From the NCBI GenBank assembly GCA_022457155.1, contig JAJGOT010000039.1, positions 2,435,021-2,499,020 of the forward strand: 64,000 nt of DNA. Direction: 5' to 3'. Positions 26,387-36,300 of the stretch are shown one piece after another; position 1 is the first letter of the stretch; every line of letters begins with the position of its first letter. The position numbers and the translations under genes are program-made. The notes beneath the pieces are model-generated. The model was not told where the DNA came from and did not search any database. It saw nothing but the letters and a program-made list of their open reading frames with translations. This DNA is from Cladopsammia gracilis. Taxonomy: Eukaryota; Cnidaria; Anthozoa; Scleractinia; Dendrophylliidae.

Positions 26387-27846
26387 TTATGACTTCGCCC
26401 GCTTGGTGATCCTTTCAACAAGGAAGGCCACCACGGCAAGGATGAGCAGCCAGGCATGTTCACCCAGAAAGGAGATGACCGACCCAGCAGCTTTGAAGAT
26501 AAAACTCACAATTGAGCCAATCAAGCCAGGCAGGGCGTTGGCTGCCTTTTTGCCAAGCTCTTTAAGCCCATTTCCAATAGCCTTGGTGGCCTTTGCCAGG
26601 CCATTCAAGGTGGTGAGTACCACAGCGCTGATGGTGATGCCAGCTGCCAGAACAATCGCTTGCAGGGTCCATCCGTATTTCTTGAAGATTTCTCTAACCC
26701 GCTCTCTCAAAGACATTCCCCTTTCACGCACCTCAATTTCTGTGTTGAGCCTTGCTAGCTCTTCTTCACGTTCAGCAACCCGGGCTTCCGCGGCTTCTCT
26801 TTCAGAGGGAGAAGTGTTCTCATCCTCTATGACGCGCTTGTCTTCAGCGTTCTGCCGTTCAAGCTCTTCTTTGTTCTGTTTCAGTTCGTCCAGTGGTTTC
26901 ACAGCGTCCTGTTTTCCTCTAAGCTCCTCTCGGCGTCTGTCTAATCTCCTACTTTCAAGTTTTAGTTTGTCGATTTGTTTTTTTAGTTTGTCTGCTTGTT
27001 GAGCAGCTTTTTGTGCATTGTCCAGTTGTTTTCGTTTAGCTTGATGCTCAGCTTCAACAGCTCGCTTTTCATTTTTTAGTCTTTGTATTGTCTCCGTATC
27101 CAGTGGGCCATGTGCATCTTCCTTCTCTTGAATCTGGTCATCAATATCTTTGATTCTATTTCTTAGGGCATCCGTGTCGCGGCGAAGTTTTTGTGCATCC
27201 GCATCCCTTTGTTCCATTTGTTGTAGTTCATTTTGTTTTGCTTCCAGTTCTTTTTGAGTTGCTTCAAGTGTAGCATTTGTTTCATTTAACTCTTCAGTCA
27301 CAGACTTTCCGAGAGCAGCTTTGATCTCTTTGGGAAGAGAAGCGTTGAGGGTCTTTTCGGAAGCCCCACGGCTTCTTGTGTAAAGAGGATACCATTTGTC
27401 TCTGGTATGATATTTTACCTCGATGATGGCCCCACCTGATTTTGGTTTCACCTCGTACCGAAAATTAAGTTGATTTCTGTCTGCGCTGGTAAACTCGTTC
27501 TTAACCTCGTCAAAGGCCATATCATTCATTGTTATCAATCGCCGACCTTGAGTATCCCCTGTAATGAAAGAGGTTTCTTCAGTGTGGGAGCCTTGTTGTT
27601 CTGGGGGCAACCTTGTTCTTGGGATCATAGGCACTTGTTCACCAGATGGTGTGGAAGCAGCCCCTGGTTCAAAAGGTTGCGTGGTGTCTTGGTCATGGTC
27701 CATCGACTGTATTCTTGTTTTTCTTCTTCTGTCATTGGTTTATTCAACCACTCTTCAATCTCAGCATCCTCGTTATCCCCTGTGTCTGGGATGAGAGGGT
27801 CTGTGTCAGTTGTCTCATCAGGTATATCATATCCGCCTTCTGCCAT
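26387..27846 (-). pseudogene. Coiled-coil protein with C-terminal membrane helices, frameshift near N-terminus
   Basis: The main frame (27703-26387, 438 residues) has a long coiled coil at about 130-320, rich in Glu, Lys and Gln. A hydrophobic tail follows: WTLQAIVLAAGITISAVVL, an amphipathic Gly/Lys part, LPGLIGSIVSFIF and WLLILAVVAFLVERI. An upstream frame (27846-27625) begins MAEGGYDIPDE, directly after the promoter motif, and has EEWLNKPMTEEEKQEYSRW, then runs out over the start of the main frame. The promoter position suggests one gene with an indel near 27700, though two overlapping products are possible. The shape recalls tape-measure or membrane-tunnel proteins. Function unknown. Confidence 0.65.
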
Positions 27847-27888
27847 GATGATATATAAATATAAGTTTTAAAAACACAAATATATACC

Positions 27889-29133
27889 ATGGCTGTGCAA
27901 CCGAATCTACTTCCATCTCACAGCGAAAAGACAGTGGGTGCCATGAAGGCAGAGCGAACCGTTAAGCGCATCACATTCAACCCATCTGAGGCCAGTCCCG
28001 GCGAGACACTGTACGTCTCGGTACCCAAGCTGGGCGAGCATGATGTCCTTGTGTCCGGCTCGCTTGCACTTGTGTTTAACATCAACCTAGCCGGGGGCCA
28101 CGCTAACAACTTTCTCGTGCAAAATGTTTCTAGGGCCCTGGTGGACAGGCTCGTTGTAAAGTTTGGCGCCACCACCGTCGAGGACACAGTTGGGTACGAC
28201 ATCTATAAGATCTTCGAAGACCTATTCAAATCAACCGATGAGCGGGACAACATGCTTATGGAGGGCATCCAGAGTGAGGATTTGTGCAAGATCCGCTCTA
28301 ATGCCGGCGACAAGAAGTCTTCCGGCGTGGATGCAGAGAAGAAGCTGGAGACAATATATAAGAATAAGAATCGCATCAAACTGGATCACCAAATCTTAAC
28401 TGATCACGGAATCATGTACCCTCAGGCCCTATTCAATGATCTGGTCTTCGAACTAACCCTAGCCCCCGCAAGCCAAGTTGTCCGAGGGTCAGACACAAGC
28501 AAGCTCGTGTACAAGTTGGAAAACATCCAGCTGGAGTACGAGACGATCAGAAGTAAGGAACTGGCCGATGAAGCAACAAGCACTTATACTAGCGGCAAGG
28601 GGTTCGCCTATGACTTCGTAATGCGAGATCGGGTGCATCCCTTCTCAAAAAGCGGGGACACTCGGATGAATCTTCGGGTAAACCCACAGCGCCGGTCTCT
28701 CAAGGGCATCCTCTTGCTGTTCATCAATCCCTATGCAGCAGGTGCAAGGGACTCTGAGAACTATTTCAATCCCGACATCACCAAAGTGAAGGTCACCGTA
28801 AATGGGGTTCCAAACAGGGTCTACAACGAGGGTATCGCCGGCACTGACATGTGGAGTGAAATCTCCCGACACTTTCACACGCGCGGCAGGCCCAACATGA
28901 ACCTGACCAAATATCTCACAGGCAACAAGTTTGGTCTCTGGATTGACCTGCGGTCCATGGCTGACCCAGCTCTGCACGGCAACGGCCAACGGCTCGTCAA
29001 CACACAGGATGGTGTGCAACTCGAGATTGAACGAAACGGCACAGGCTCGGGAAATGCAAACTGCCACATCTTCACCATCTCAGACTCACAGTTGAACATC
29101 ATTAGCAGGCAACTGGAATCTGTACAGTACTAA
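27889..29133 (+). CDS. Major capsid protein, double jelly-roll
   Basis: 414 residues, intact. Two beta-rich halves: residues about 25-200 and 215-405, with the Polinton-typical GFAYDFVMRDRVHPF and RSLKGILLLFINPYAAGARDSE stretches in the second. A conserved-looking segment DITKVKVTVNGVPNRVYN follows. It would form the hexon-like capsomers. ATG 27889 is in the context TATATACCATGG, shared with the next genes. It is followed after 28 bp by the packaging ATPase, in the same direction. It is a different capsid type from the element 1 protein at 12791-14068. Confidence 0.85.
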   Translation: MAVQPNLLPSHSEKTVGAMKAERTVKRITFNPSEASPGETLYVSVPKLGEHDVLVSGSLALVFNINLAGGHANNFLVQNVSRALVDRLVVKFGATTVEDTVGYDIYKIFEDLFKSTDERDNMLMEGIQSEDLCKIRSNAGDKKSSGVDAEKKLETIYKNKNRIKLDHQILTDHGIMYPQALFNDLVFELTLAPASQVVRGSDTSKLVYKLENIQLEYETIRSKELADEATSTYTSGKGFAYDFVMRDRVHPFSKSGDTRMNLRVNPQRRSLKGILLLFINPYAAGARDSENYFNPDITKVKVTVNGVPNRVYNEGIAGTDMWSEISRHFHTRGRPNMNLTKYLTGNKFGLWIDLRSMADPALHGNGQRLVNTQDGVQLEIERNGTGSGNANCHIFTISDSQLNIISRQLESVQY

Positions 29134-29161
29134 AATACACACGCATATATAAATATATACC
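29134..29161 (+). promoter_or_regulatory. Repeated promoter/leader motif of element 2
   Basis: AAAATACACACGCATATATA...TATATACC leads directly into ATG. Nearly the same block precedes 29959 and 30230, and looser versions (TATATACC, GTATAC) precede 27889, 31117, 31631, 31878 and 32351. Reverse-strand genes at 23817, 24504 and 27846 have it too. Such close spacing to the ATG implies very short 5' leaders. Confidence 0.65.
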
Positions 29162-29918
29162 ATGGCTACAAGCAACATCAACTTCTATGATAAGCCGGCT
29201 CCCCTGCCATCTACCAGACCCTTAACATACAATGAAATAGAAAGACTTCTGGCAAAGGCGCCCTCCCCACCCACACATGAACCAATTGTTTGCAAACCAA
29301 CTAATATAGGCGCTGGCTATGGACCCAAGAAAGTTGCCATTCAATGCACTAATCGTGGGCCCCACTAACTCTGGCAAGACACAGTATCTTCTAAACCAAC
29401 TGCGAGGCCCCTTTAGGGGTTGTTTTGATTACATTGTTTTATTCTGCCCCACATTTGTCAAGAACAAGACATACGATGGTTTCGTGGACCGAGATCCGCA
29501 CATCTTTGTGATCATCTGTCAACAGCATGAAATCGAAGACTGGTTGAAGCTGGCGAGCTTCTTTTTCACATGCACCAACACTTTATTCATTCTAGATGAC
29601 TGCGCCGCCTCCAAAGATGTCAAAGGCCGCCCAAGCCAGCTGGTCAATCTGGGGTTCAGCGCAAGGCATGACGGCATATCCGTGTGGGTCTTGACGCAGC
29701 AGATCACCAGCATTGCCAAGCCATATCGTGATAACATTGCAGCGATCGTGCTCTTTTACACACCCTCCAGCAAAACAACTAAGGCCATCTTCGAAGACTA
29801 TGCCGGCGAGCTCTCCCACAAGGAGTACAAAGAGTTTATCGCAAGGCTCAAATCCCGCAAGTTCTCCCACCTGGTTTTCTCTCTTAGGCACCCGTATGGA
29901 ATTGAGTACAAGGTTTAA
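29162..29918 (+). pseudogene. A32/FtsK-type packaging ATPase, frameshift near N-terminus
   Basis: The upstream frame from ATG 29162 (MATSNINFYDKPAPLPSTRP) runs to 29368. The catalytic frame is open from 29319. It has Walker A GPTNSGKT at residues 14-21, Walker B LFILDD at 89-94 and a VWVLTQQITS sensor segment. The promoter motif precedes 29162, so the natural protein probably begins there, and a one-base change near 29320-29340 separates the parts. The ATG at 29319 could still give a protein with all catalytic motifs. It packages DNA into capsids. It sits between the capsid gene and a small helical protein. Confidence 0.8.
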
Positions 29919-29958
29919 AATACACACGCATATATATATATATATATATATATATACC

Positions 29959-30198
29959 ATGGATGCACCAACCAGCCTACACAAGCTCACTGTGCTTTCA
30001 CAGCTTTTGGATGAATTGCACAAACACACACTTGATGCACAAAACAAAATTATCAAAGCCGCTAGTGAGGAAAATCTGCGCCTTATGCTTCTCAACAGAT
30101 ATCCCTTGCGGTTGAATTCTATGCCAGACACCATGGCGGGGCTTATACGTGAGATTGAAACTCTTTTACCAGCCATCAAGAGAATTATCGAAAATTAA
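29959..30198 (+). CDS. Small helical protein, unknown
   Basis: 79 residues from ATG 29959, in the TATATACCATGG context after a (TA)n run. The whole protein is predicted helical with leucine spacing (LTVLSQLLDELHKHTLDAQN; LIREIETLLPAIKRII). No cysteines and no membrane span. It lies in the rightward gene row between ATPase and the 30230 gene. Function and family are not recognised. Confidence 0.6.
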   Translation: MDAPTSLHKLTVLSQLLDELHKHTLDAQNKIIKAASEENLRLMLLNRYPLRLNSMPDTMAGLIREIETLLPAIKRIIEN

Positions 30199-30229
30199 AA
30201 AAATACACACACATTATTATATACCCCTG

Positions 30230-30850
30230 ATGATGGCACAAGCAGCTGAAGACCAGCACGACTGGAGCGAAGTAATGCAGATTCTGGAGGCTGCCCCTGA
30301 TACCGCACCTCCTACAGGGCTCGTGTGTGACGATGGCATTCCTGCCAAACGTGAGAAGCTGGCAATCCTTGTTTCAACAGGCAAGGCCAAAGAAGCTATC
30401 GGTGTGCAGCTCACACATGATCAAGTGAAGCGCCTTTCAGACAAGAACGTTGACAAGTACTTCAAAAGGTACGAGGCCTATGTCGGCAACAAGACAACAG
30501 AATCCCTAGTTGATTCAGCCATAATGCTCTTGTCCAAAGGAGTTGGCATGGTGGTCGACCTTGATGATGTCAAGGAATTACAGAAAGAACTCAAAAATGA
30601 TTACATCATCTATCAGGAGCTGTCAAATCTTGCTGGAGGTCTTGCCCTGAGATGCGGCCGATGGCTGGCCCTTGCCAATGCTGCTCTCGTCACAACAAAA
30701 CACGTCAAGTTTGAACGAGATCCTGATCACAAGCCTGACTTAATAGAATTGGAACCACAACCAACACATCCAAGCAGAGACAGTGAAGGTTATCCACTTG
30801 AGGGCTTTGATGAGGTTGACACATGTTTTGATGAAATTTTTGACACATAA
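30230..30850 (+). CDS. Conserved-looking helical protein, unknown function
   Basis: 206 residues from ATG 30230; the leader TATATACCCCTGATGATGGC is the same as before the 23817 gene. Mixed helical content, with a hydrophobic stretch SAIMLLSKGVGMVVDL near 103-118 and LAGGLALRCGRWLALANAAL near 145-164 that may be a buried helix or a weak membrane segment. The tail is acidic. No enzyme motif is seen. It is followed directly by a minisatellite that begins right after the stop. Confidence 0.6.
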   Translation: MMAQAAEDQHDWSEVMQILEAAPDTAPPTGLVCDDGIPAKREKLAILVSTGKAKEAIGVQLTHDQVKRLSDKNVDKYFKRYEAYVGNKTTESLVDSAIMLLSKGVGMVVDLDDVKELQKELKNDYIIYQELSNLAGGLALRCGRWLALANAALVTTKHVKFERDPDHKPDLIELEPQPTHPSRDSEGYPLEGFDEVDTCFDEIFDT

Positions 30851-30851
30851 T

Positions 30852-31077
30852 CTGGCAGGAACCTGGCAGGAACCTGGCAGGAACCTGGGCAGGAACCTGG
30901 CAGGAACCTGGCTGAAACCTGGGTGGAACCTGGGCGGAACCTGGCAGGAACCTGGCTGGAAACTGGCTGGAACCTGGGCAGGAACCTGGGCAGGAACCTG
31001 GGGCAGGAACCTGTCAGGAACCTGGGCAGGAACCTGGGCAGGAACCTGGCAGGAACCCGGGCAGGAACCTGTCAGCA
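30852..31077. repeat. GGAACCTGG(G)CA minisatellite between genes
   Basis: About 19 copies of an 11-12 bp unit, GGAACCTGGCA or GGAACCTGGGCA, fill the space between two genes. They give repetitive open frames on both strands, judged spurious. No target duplication or gene is seen. Confidence 0.95.
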
Positions 31078-31116
31078 CACTTGTCAAATTTTTCAAAGCA
31101 TAATATATACCCCACT

Positions 31117-31596
31117 ATGGCCACACCACTCGAGGCGATCCCTGAAGAAACTCAAACTCCAACTCCAACTCCAACACCTGCACCTGCACGTGTTACCTCT
31201 GAGGCCCCGAAAACAAAGCCTGCAAAAGAAAAGAACCCCGGCCGTGTTGCTGCTGGCAAAAGGGTAGCAGAGCACAACCGCCTGGCCCGTGAAGCAAAGA
31301 AAAAGGCCGAAGCACAAAAGGCCGCAACCTCAACAAGTGACACCAGCGCTGCAAACCAACCCTCAACAAGTGACATAACAACTGACACCAACAACAACTC
31401 AATCTTTTATATTCTGGGAGTTGGGGGGTTGGCTGTCTCTGTTATGGGTGTTTATTACCAACGCGAAGCCATAATGCAAAAGCTTGGCCACAAACCAAAC
31501 ACACTGACCCCACCACCAACAAACACACCGACCACACCACCTGAACAACCCCCATCTCGAATCCCGGTAAGACAAGGAATTAAAAAAATGGAATAA
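31117..31596 (+). CDS. Basic, single-span membrane protein
   Basis: 159 residues from ATG 31117, after TATATACCCC. Thr/Pro-rich N-terminus (TPTPTPTPAPA), then a basic helix NPGRVAAGKRVAEHNRLARE with nuclear-localisation or DNA-binding character. A Ser/Thr-rich spacer follows, one membrane segment at about 100-117 (SIFYILGVGGLAVSVMGVYY), then a Pro/Thr-rich tail. It may tether DNA or core to a membrane; that is a guess. A longer frame begins upstream at TTG but lacks support. Confidence 0.6.
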   Translation: MATPLEAIPEETQTPTPTPTPAPARVTSEAPKTKPAKEKNPGRVAAGKRVAEHNRLAREAKKKAEAQKAATSTSDTSAANQPSTSDITTDTNNNSIFYILGVGGLAVSVMGVYYQREAIMQKLGHKPNTLTPPPTNTPTTPPEQPPSRIPVRQGIKKME

Positions 31597-31630
31597 AAAA
31601 ACAAACACATATGTATACTGCACACAAACC

Positions 31631-31852
31631 ATGGCTGACAATAAGCTTGTGAAGTCTATTCTCGACGCAGCAACAATAACTGGCCTTGTCGCTGGTATTG
31701 GTTGGATTGGGAAAAAGACCATCAAAGAAAACTTCACTGCCGACCCCAGTGCAAGCTTGATGAACTACGTCAAGTTCACAGCCGTCATGGCTGGCAGCAT
31801 CGCGCTGAAGAAATATCTCGAGGACCAGAAAATCCTCCCAGACAACATGTAA
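31631..31852 (+). CDS. Small hydrophobic protein
   Basis: 73 residues from the ATG in CAAACCATGGC. Two moderately hydrophobic segments at about 11-26 (ATITGLVAGIGWIGKK) and 45-60 (VKFTAVMAGSIALKKY). This is consistent with a small membrane or capsid-inner protein. No family recognised. A row of three small proteins (31117, 31631, 31878), each with hydrophobic segments and its own promoter-like motif, precedes the integrase. Confidence 0.55.
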   Translation: MADNKLVKSILDAATITGLVAGIGWIGKKTIKENFTADPSASLMNYVKFTAVMAGSIALKKYLEDQKILPDNM

Positions 31853-31877
31853 AACCATATGTATACACACAACCGCA

Positions 31878-32315
31878 ATGGCCAGCATTGCAATAATGAC
31901 CCTTGGCGCTGTTTTGAATGCTGCAGCTTTCACTGGCGGTAATTATCTCGCGAAGTATCTATCTGGTGATAATGGAAAGGCAGCAATGGATGAGAAAATC
32001 CGGCATGACAAAGCTCTGGAACAATACCAAGCGGCTTACGCTAAATACCAGAAGGACCGCACTAAGCTCCTCGACTGGATTGCAGCCAACGATCGGATAA
32101 AACACCAAGCTAGCCAAAACTTTCAAACCACTGACCAAGCCCTGGTCTTGTATAACCAGATGCATAAATCGCAACCTGATAAACAAATCAAAGATTACAA
32201 AGAGCCTCAGTTCTGAGACTTCTACAAACCCAGCCAACAACAGCAGACTGGTGAACTTGCTTTTATTGGAGGCACCCTGCTTGCAGGTGGGTATGCGGCC
32301 TATCGCCTTCTGTAA
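31878..32315 (+). pseudogene. Small membrane-associated protein with in-frame TGA
   Basis: The first part (31878-32216) encodes 112 residues: an N-terminal hydrophobic helix (MASIAIMTLGAVLNAAAFTG), then a charged helix with Gln- and Lys-rich spacing. A TGA at 32214-32216 stops it. The same frame stays open for 32 more codons to TAA at 32313-32315, containing ELAFIGGTLLAGGYAAYRLL, a good C-terminal hydrophobic segment. This suggests either a nonsense mutation or stop-codon readthrough of a two-anchor protein. Unknown function. Confidence 0.55.
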
Positions 32316-32350
32316 GCAAACAACACAATACATAAGTATATACCATCCCT

Positions 32351-33340
32351 ATGGAAGCCAAACTCTCAAAGATCTATTACAGTCCTAAAGGCTACTGGAA
32401 AGGCCTTGCTGCTGTCAAAAAGCTAGCTGCAGCAGCCAAGGTCTCTGAAGAGACGGCAAAGAAATGGCTCGTCAAACAAGCCCTTTGGCAAGTTTACCTC
32501 CCTGCACCACGCCATATCCCTCGGCCCAAGTTTGATGTTCAAACTCCTAATGCAGTGCATCAAGCGGATCTACTGTTTTTGCCACACGACAAACTGCCTC
32601 ATGGGCGAAAGATTTACAAATATGCTTTGACAGTTGTTGATGTGGCTAGCCGTTACAAAGCAGCAGAGCCCTTGACTTCGAAAGAGTCTGATGAAGTTTC
32701 GAAGGCGCTTACACGTATTTACAGGCGTGGGCCTTTGAAATGGCCACAACTGTTGCAAGTCGATCTGGGGACAGAGTTTATGGGAGCTGTGACTAAAGAG
32801 ACTGAGGCCCATAAAACAACCATTCGTCGTGGGCGTGTTGATATCCACAGAGACCAAGGGATTGTTGAAAGATTCAACAGAACCCTGGCTGAACGATTGT
32901 TTGGTTACCAGTACGCAGTTGAAATGAATCTGCCCTCTGGCCGTTCGACTGCTTGGGTTAAAAGATTGCCAGATGTTATCTCGGCCTTGAACAATGAAGT
33001 GACTCAACTCACTGGCAAGAAGCCTGCGCAAGCGATCAAAGAGAAAACAACCTCAGCTAAGCCAGCGACACCATATTTGAGACCAGTTGGCAAGAAGGAA
33101 AAGAAGCTCCATCATGGAGTCAATTTGAGATATCTCTATTACCCCGGTGAGCTTGAAGGCGGTAGTCGACGGGCAACTGATCCGATCTGGTCTTTGAAAG
33201 TCTACCAAATACAAAGGATTGTCACCAAGCCAGATGCGCCGGCTGTCTATTATCTGTACGACGGACCCAAGCGCGGGTTTGTGCGTGAGGAGTTGATGGT
33301 TGTGCCACCGGGCACTCAGTTGCCTCCTGTATCTTTGTGA
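32351..33340 (+). CDS. RVE-type integrase
   Basis: 329 residues, intact. The N-terminal helical DNA-binding part includes KGLAAVKKLAAAAKVSEETAKKWL. The DDE core has Asp73 (HQADLLFL), Asp138 (LLQVDLGTEF) and Glu173 (IVERFNRTLAERLF), with the D(34)E spacing of retroviral-type integrases. A C-terminal SH3-like or chromo-like region (about 250-320) ends in VPPGTQLPPV. Convergent with PolB; the 3' ends overlap by 25 bases. Unlike the element 1 enzyme it has an ordinary ATG start and no clear chromodomain. Confidence 0.92.
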   Translation: MEAKLSKIYYSPKGYWKGLAAVKKLAAAAKVSEETAKKWLVKQALWQVYLPAPRHIPRPKFDVQTPNAVHQADLLFLPHDKLPHGRKIYKYALTVVDVASRYKAAEPLTSKESDEVSKALTRIYRRGPLKWPQLLQVDLGTEFMGAVTKETEAHKTTIRRGRVDIHRDQGIVERFNRTLAERLFGYQYAVEMNLPSGRSTAWVKRLPDVISALNNEVTQLTGKKPAQAIKEKTTSAKPATPYLRPVGKKEKKLHHGVNLRYLYYPGELEGGSRRATDPIWSLKVYQIQRIVTKPDAPAVYYLYDGPKRGFVREELMVVPPGTQLPPVSL

Positions 33341-36300
33341 CCATATGCAAGCGTATGGACGCCATCGTATTTTATCCAGCGCTTTGAATCAAAGGGCAAG
33401 AGTGTTATCTTGGTGATGTGCTCACCGAAGATTTGGTGGCCTTTGCTTCGGAGCCTGTCCATCCCATGCTTGAAGGGTCGCCGATCGAAAAGAGCTTCCT
33501 TGTAATTCTGGTGGATGATCTCTTTCTTTGTGACAACCTTTGTGGTGCCCTTTGCTTTCTTGATGTTTTTGTCGTCCTCTAGTAAGATAGAGTACATCTT
33601 CGAGCGAAGACACACAACCTCTGAGATGGGCACACCCTCGCACTCGTCCTTCATCTTCCCAATGACCTTCTTGTTAAGCTGGCTGTGTAGTGGATGGTCC
33701 TTGGGATAGTCACTCGTGTCGTAGAGTTCATCCCGAAGGTTCTCCATGTCTTTGTAAACATCATCCGTCTTGATCTCGAGGAGCAGAGAGTCTGTGTCTG
33801 TGTAAAGTAGGTCTACGCGTGGACCATATTTCAGCTTGAGATGTTTGTAATAGAAGTCATACATCAGTGTTTTGGAAAGATCAAGGATGCACATGCCTGT
33901 GTAGACTGGGCGGTTGAAGAGGATTTTCTCCCTGTGCATCTGGATCCCCGCCATGTTAGCTCCAAAGACTGTTGCTCTGGAAAACAGCGGGCTTGCGATA
34001 AGCTTTCTAATCTTGTCTTGCTCGTGCGATCGGACAAGCTTCATGTCGATTCGATTTCTGAGGTTCTCCATTGTCTTACCGAAGACTGAGTTGTTCATGA
34101 GCTTGAAGAAGTTCTTCTCAAAATCGGAAGTGGCCTTCTTTCTGAGCTCGGTGTTCAGGGAGATGTATGGCTCCATCCAAGCCCTCTGCTCGAACTTGAG
34201 CATTTTGTGGATTTTCGTCAACTTCATTCCCAGATCCAGGTACTGCTGGAGATTTCTGTAATGCAACACATACCGAGATTTCTTGTTTAGGGTAAGGAGC
34301 AGCTTCTGTGTCTTGTCTTCTGACTGTCCCTCTGCCAAGGCCCTTTGATATGGAGACATCCATGCCTTAGGAACGGCCTGACTTTCTGGGGCAAGAGGAT
34401 AAGCGTTGTGCTCATCGTGCAGCTCCTCGGGGTACTCAAGATCAACCTCGAGGATGTAACCAATCTTTCTTTTTGACCTCCACTTCCTGATCTGGTGTTG
34501 AGTTGGAAAGACAGGGCACCATGCGAAGTTGCCAACTGGGAGAGGCTGACTCATGGCCCATCCATATAGATTGTTCGCGTCGAGATACATGATGTAACTT
34601 GACTCTTCGTTGGGGTTGTGATCGTGAAGATAGGGGTTGTTAGCCTTGCAGTACCGCCTGCTCTCCATGGATATACCACCTCGCAAGCCTCTTTCAACAA
34701 AGAGATGCATGTCAACATCTGTGAGCAGCTCCAGGTTGATGCCCGTATACCTGAGAAGGGCGTCCCATGAGAGGCCAGGGCTTGTGTAATAATGTGCCGG
34801 GTCAAGCTTGTAATGTTGCAGACATGTTTTTCTGAAGTTCTCGAAAACATCGGCCAGAAGAAGCACATCTGTCATGAGGTAGAGATCGTGGTAAACTCCA
34901 AGCGTCTTGCATCCAAATACCTCCCACACTTTTTGCGCGTGGGCGTATTCCTTATCTGAGATACCTTCCTTCTTGAGCTCGCTATAGAAGGCATCCTTCG
35001 GCGGGAGAGATGTCTCCTCGAATCGAGCCCATGAGTCCATGTATTCGTATGGGTAAATCCCTTTTTGCAGGAGAAGGTTGCGTTTGGCTTGGTTCTCCTC
35101 ATAGCTTGCCGTGATTGTGAAGGACTCTGGCTTGTTTGCTTCAACCAGGGCACTGAGGCTTGACTGCATGAACTGCAAGCTGTCAATGAACCTTAGCTTG
35201 CCGAGGGAGAAAGAGATGTATTTCTCCATGTTGTTGGGAATGCATGTCAAATCAGATTGAATGCCTGCAATTCCGCCCATAATGTGGTGCGCATCATAAC
35301 CCCTCAAGTTGTGAAAGACTACGGGGATTATTTCCGTTTTCGGGTTGGTTCGGAAATAGTTGATGTTGCAAAAACTGTGAGCCGCGCCCCGATATTTACC
35401 TGTGATGTGGCAATGATCTTTAACTGCGTCTCGAACAGAGTCTTGGATTAGAGACTCCCCGCAGAAGACAGTCGACCTGTTCGAATAATTTTTCTGTGAT
35501 GGGCTTCCATTTGTTTCTTGGCCCAACAAATGGGAACTCTTCTAATTCACCATCCTCGCCCTTGATGTAAGTTTTGAATGCCTTTTGGTAACATTTGTTG
35601 GTGAAACGATGAACAAAGCCCACGTATTCTCCGGTATTTGGATCATAGACTTCAGTGGCATCCCTGTGGTTCCTCTTGGTGAGAGACTTGTTACAGATGT
35701 GACAGTCAGTTGCGCTGTTGAATTCAATCCATTCCTTTCTCGTCATTGAGAGTGGTGCCTTGTCTTGTAATTCGTATCTGATCTCTGCTTCCAGCTGCTG
35801 AAGGCTGTTAAGAAAGACCGGCACCGCGTCCTCTCCTCTGTATAGGTAAGGGCCCTTTGTCTCCCCATCAGAGCGAACAGCTAACATGCAGAACCCACAG
35901 GGTTTGTGTACGGATGTCGCAGTAGTGCTGCTCTGTTGGGGATCTGGTATGCATCCATGGACTTTTTCGACAATGCTTTCGAAGTCAGCATAAATAACCC
36001 AAGGCTTCTTCATCTGGTTCTGAAAGTTCTCAAAGTGGAGGAAGTTTTCACCTTCTTTGGGCATTTCAACTCGTGCCGGCCTGCCTTTTACTCCCCTGCA
36101 ATAGAAGAGATGGTCGGTGAGAACACTTTCTGAAGAGAAGGGATGGAGACACCTGTCACAGTGATGCATGCGACGCCCAACATTGAACTCACTGTGTAGA
36201 AGTCTGCTCATGCTCTTGATGTAACAATAATGCGAAGTGTGTATGTCTGTGAGCAACATCAGATTAATCCTTCGCAGATTGGGATCCCCTTGCTCACTGA

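Noticed and set aside
28645..29102. Minus-strand frames within the element 2 capsid gene
   Set aside because: They are shadows of the strongly coding capsid frame in GC-rich DNA.
30740..31103. Repetitive frames on both strands
   Set aside because: Generated by the 11-12 bp minisatellite after the stop of the 30230 gene.
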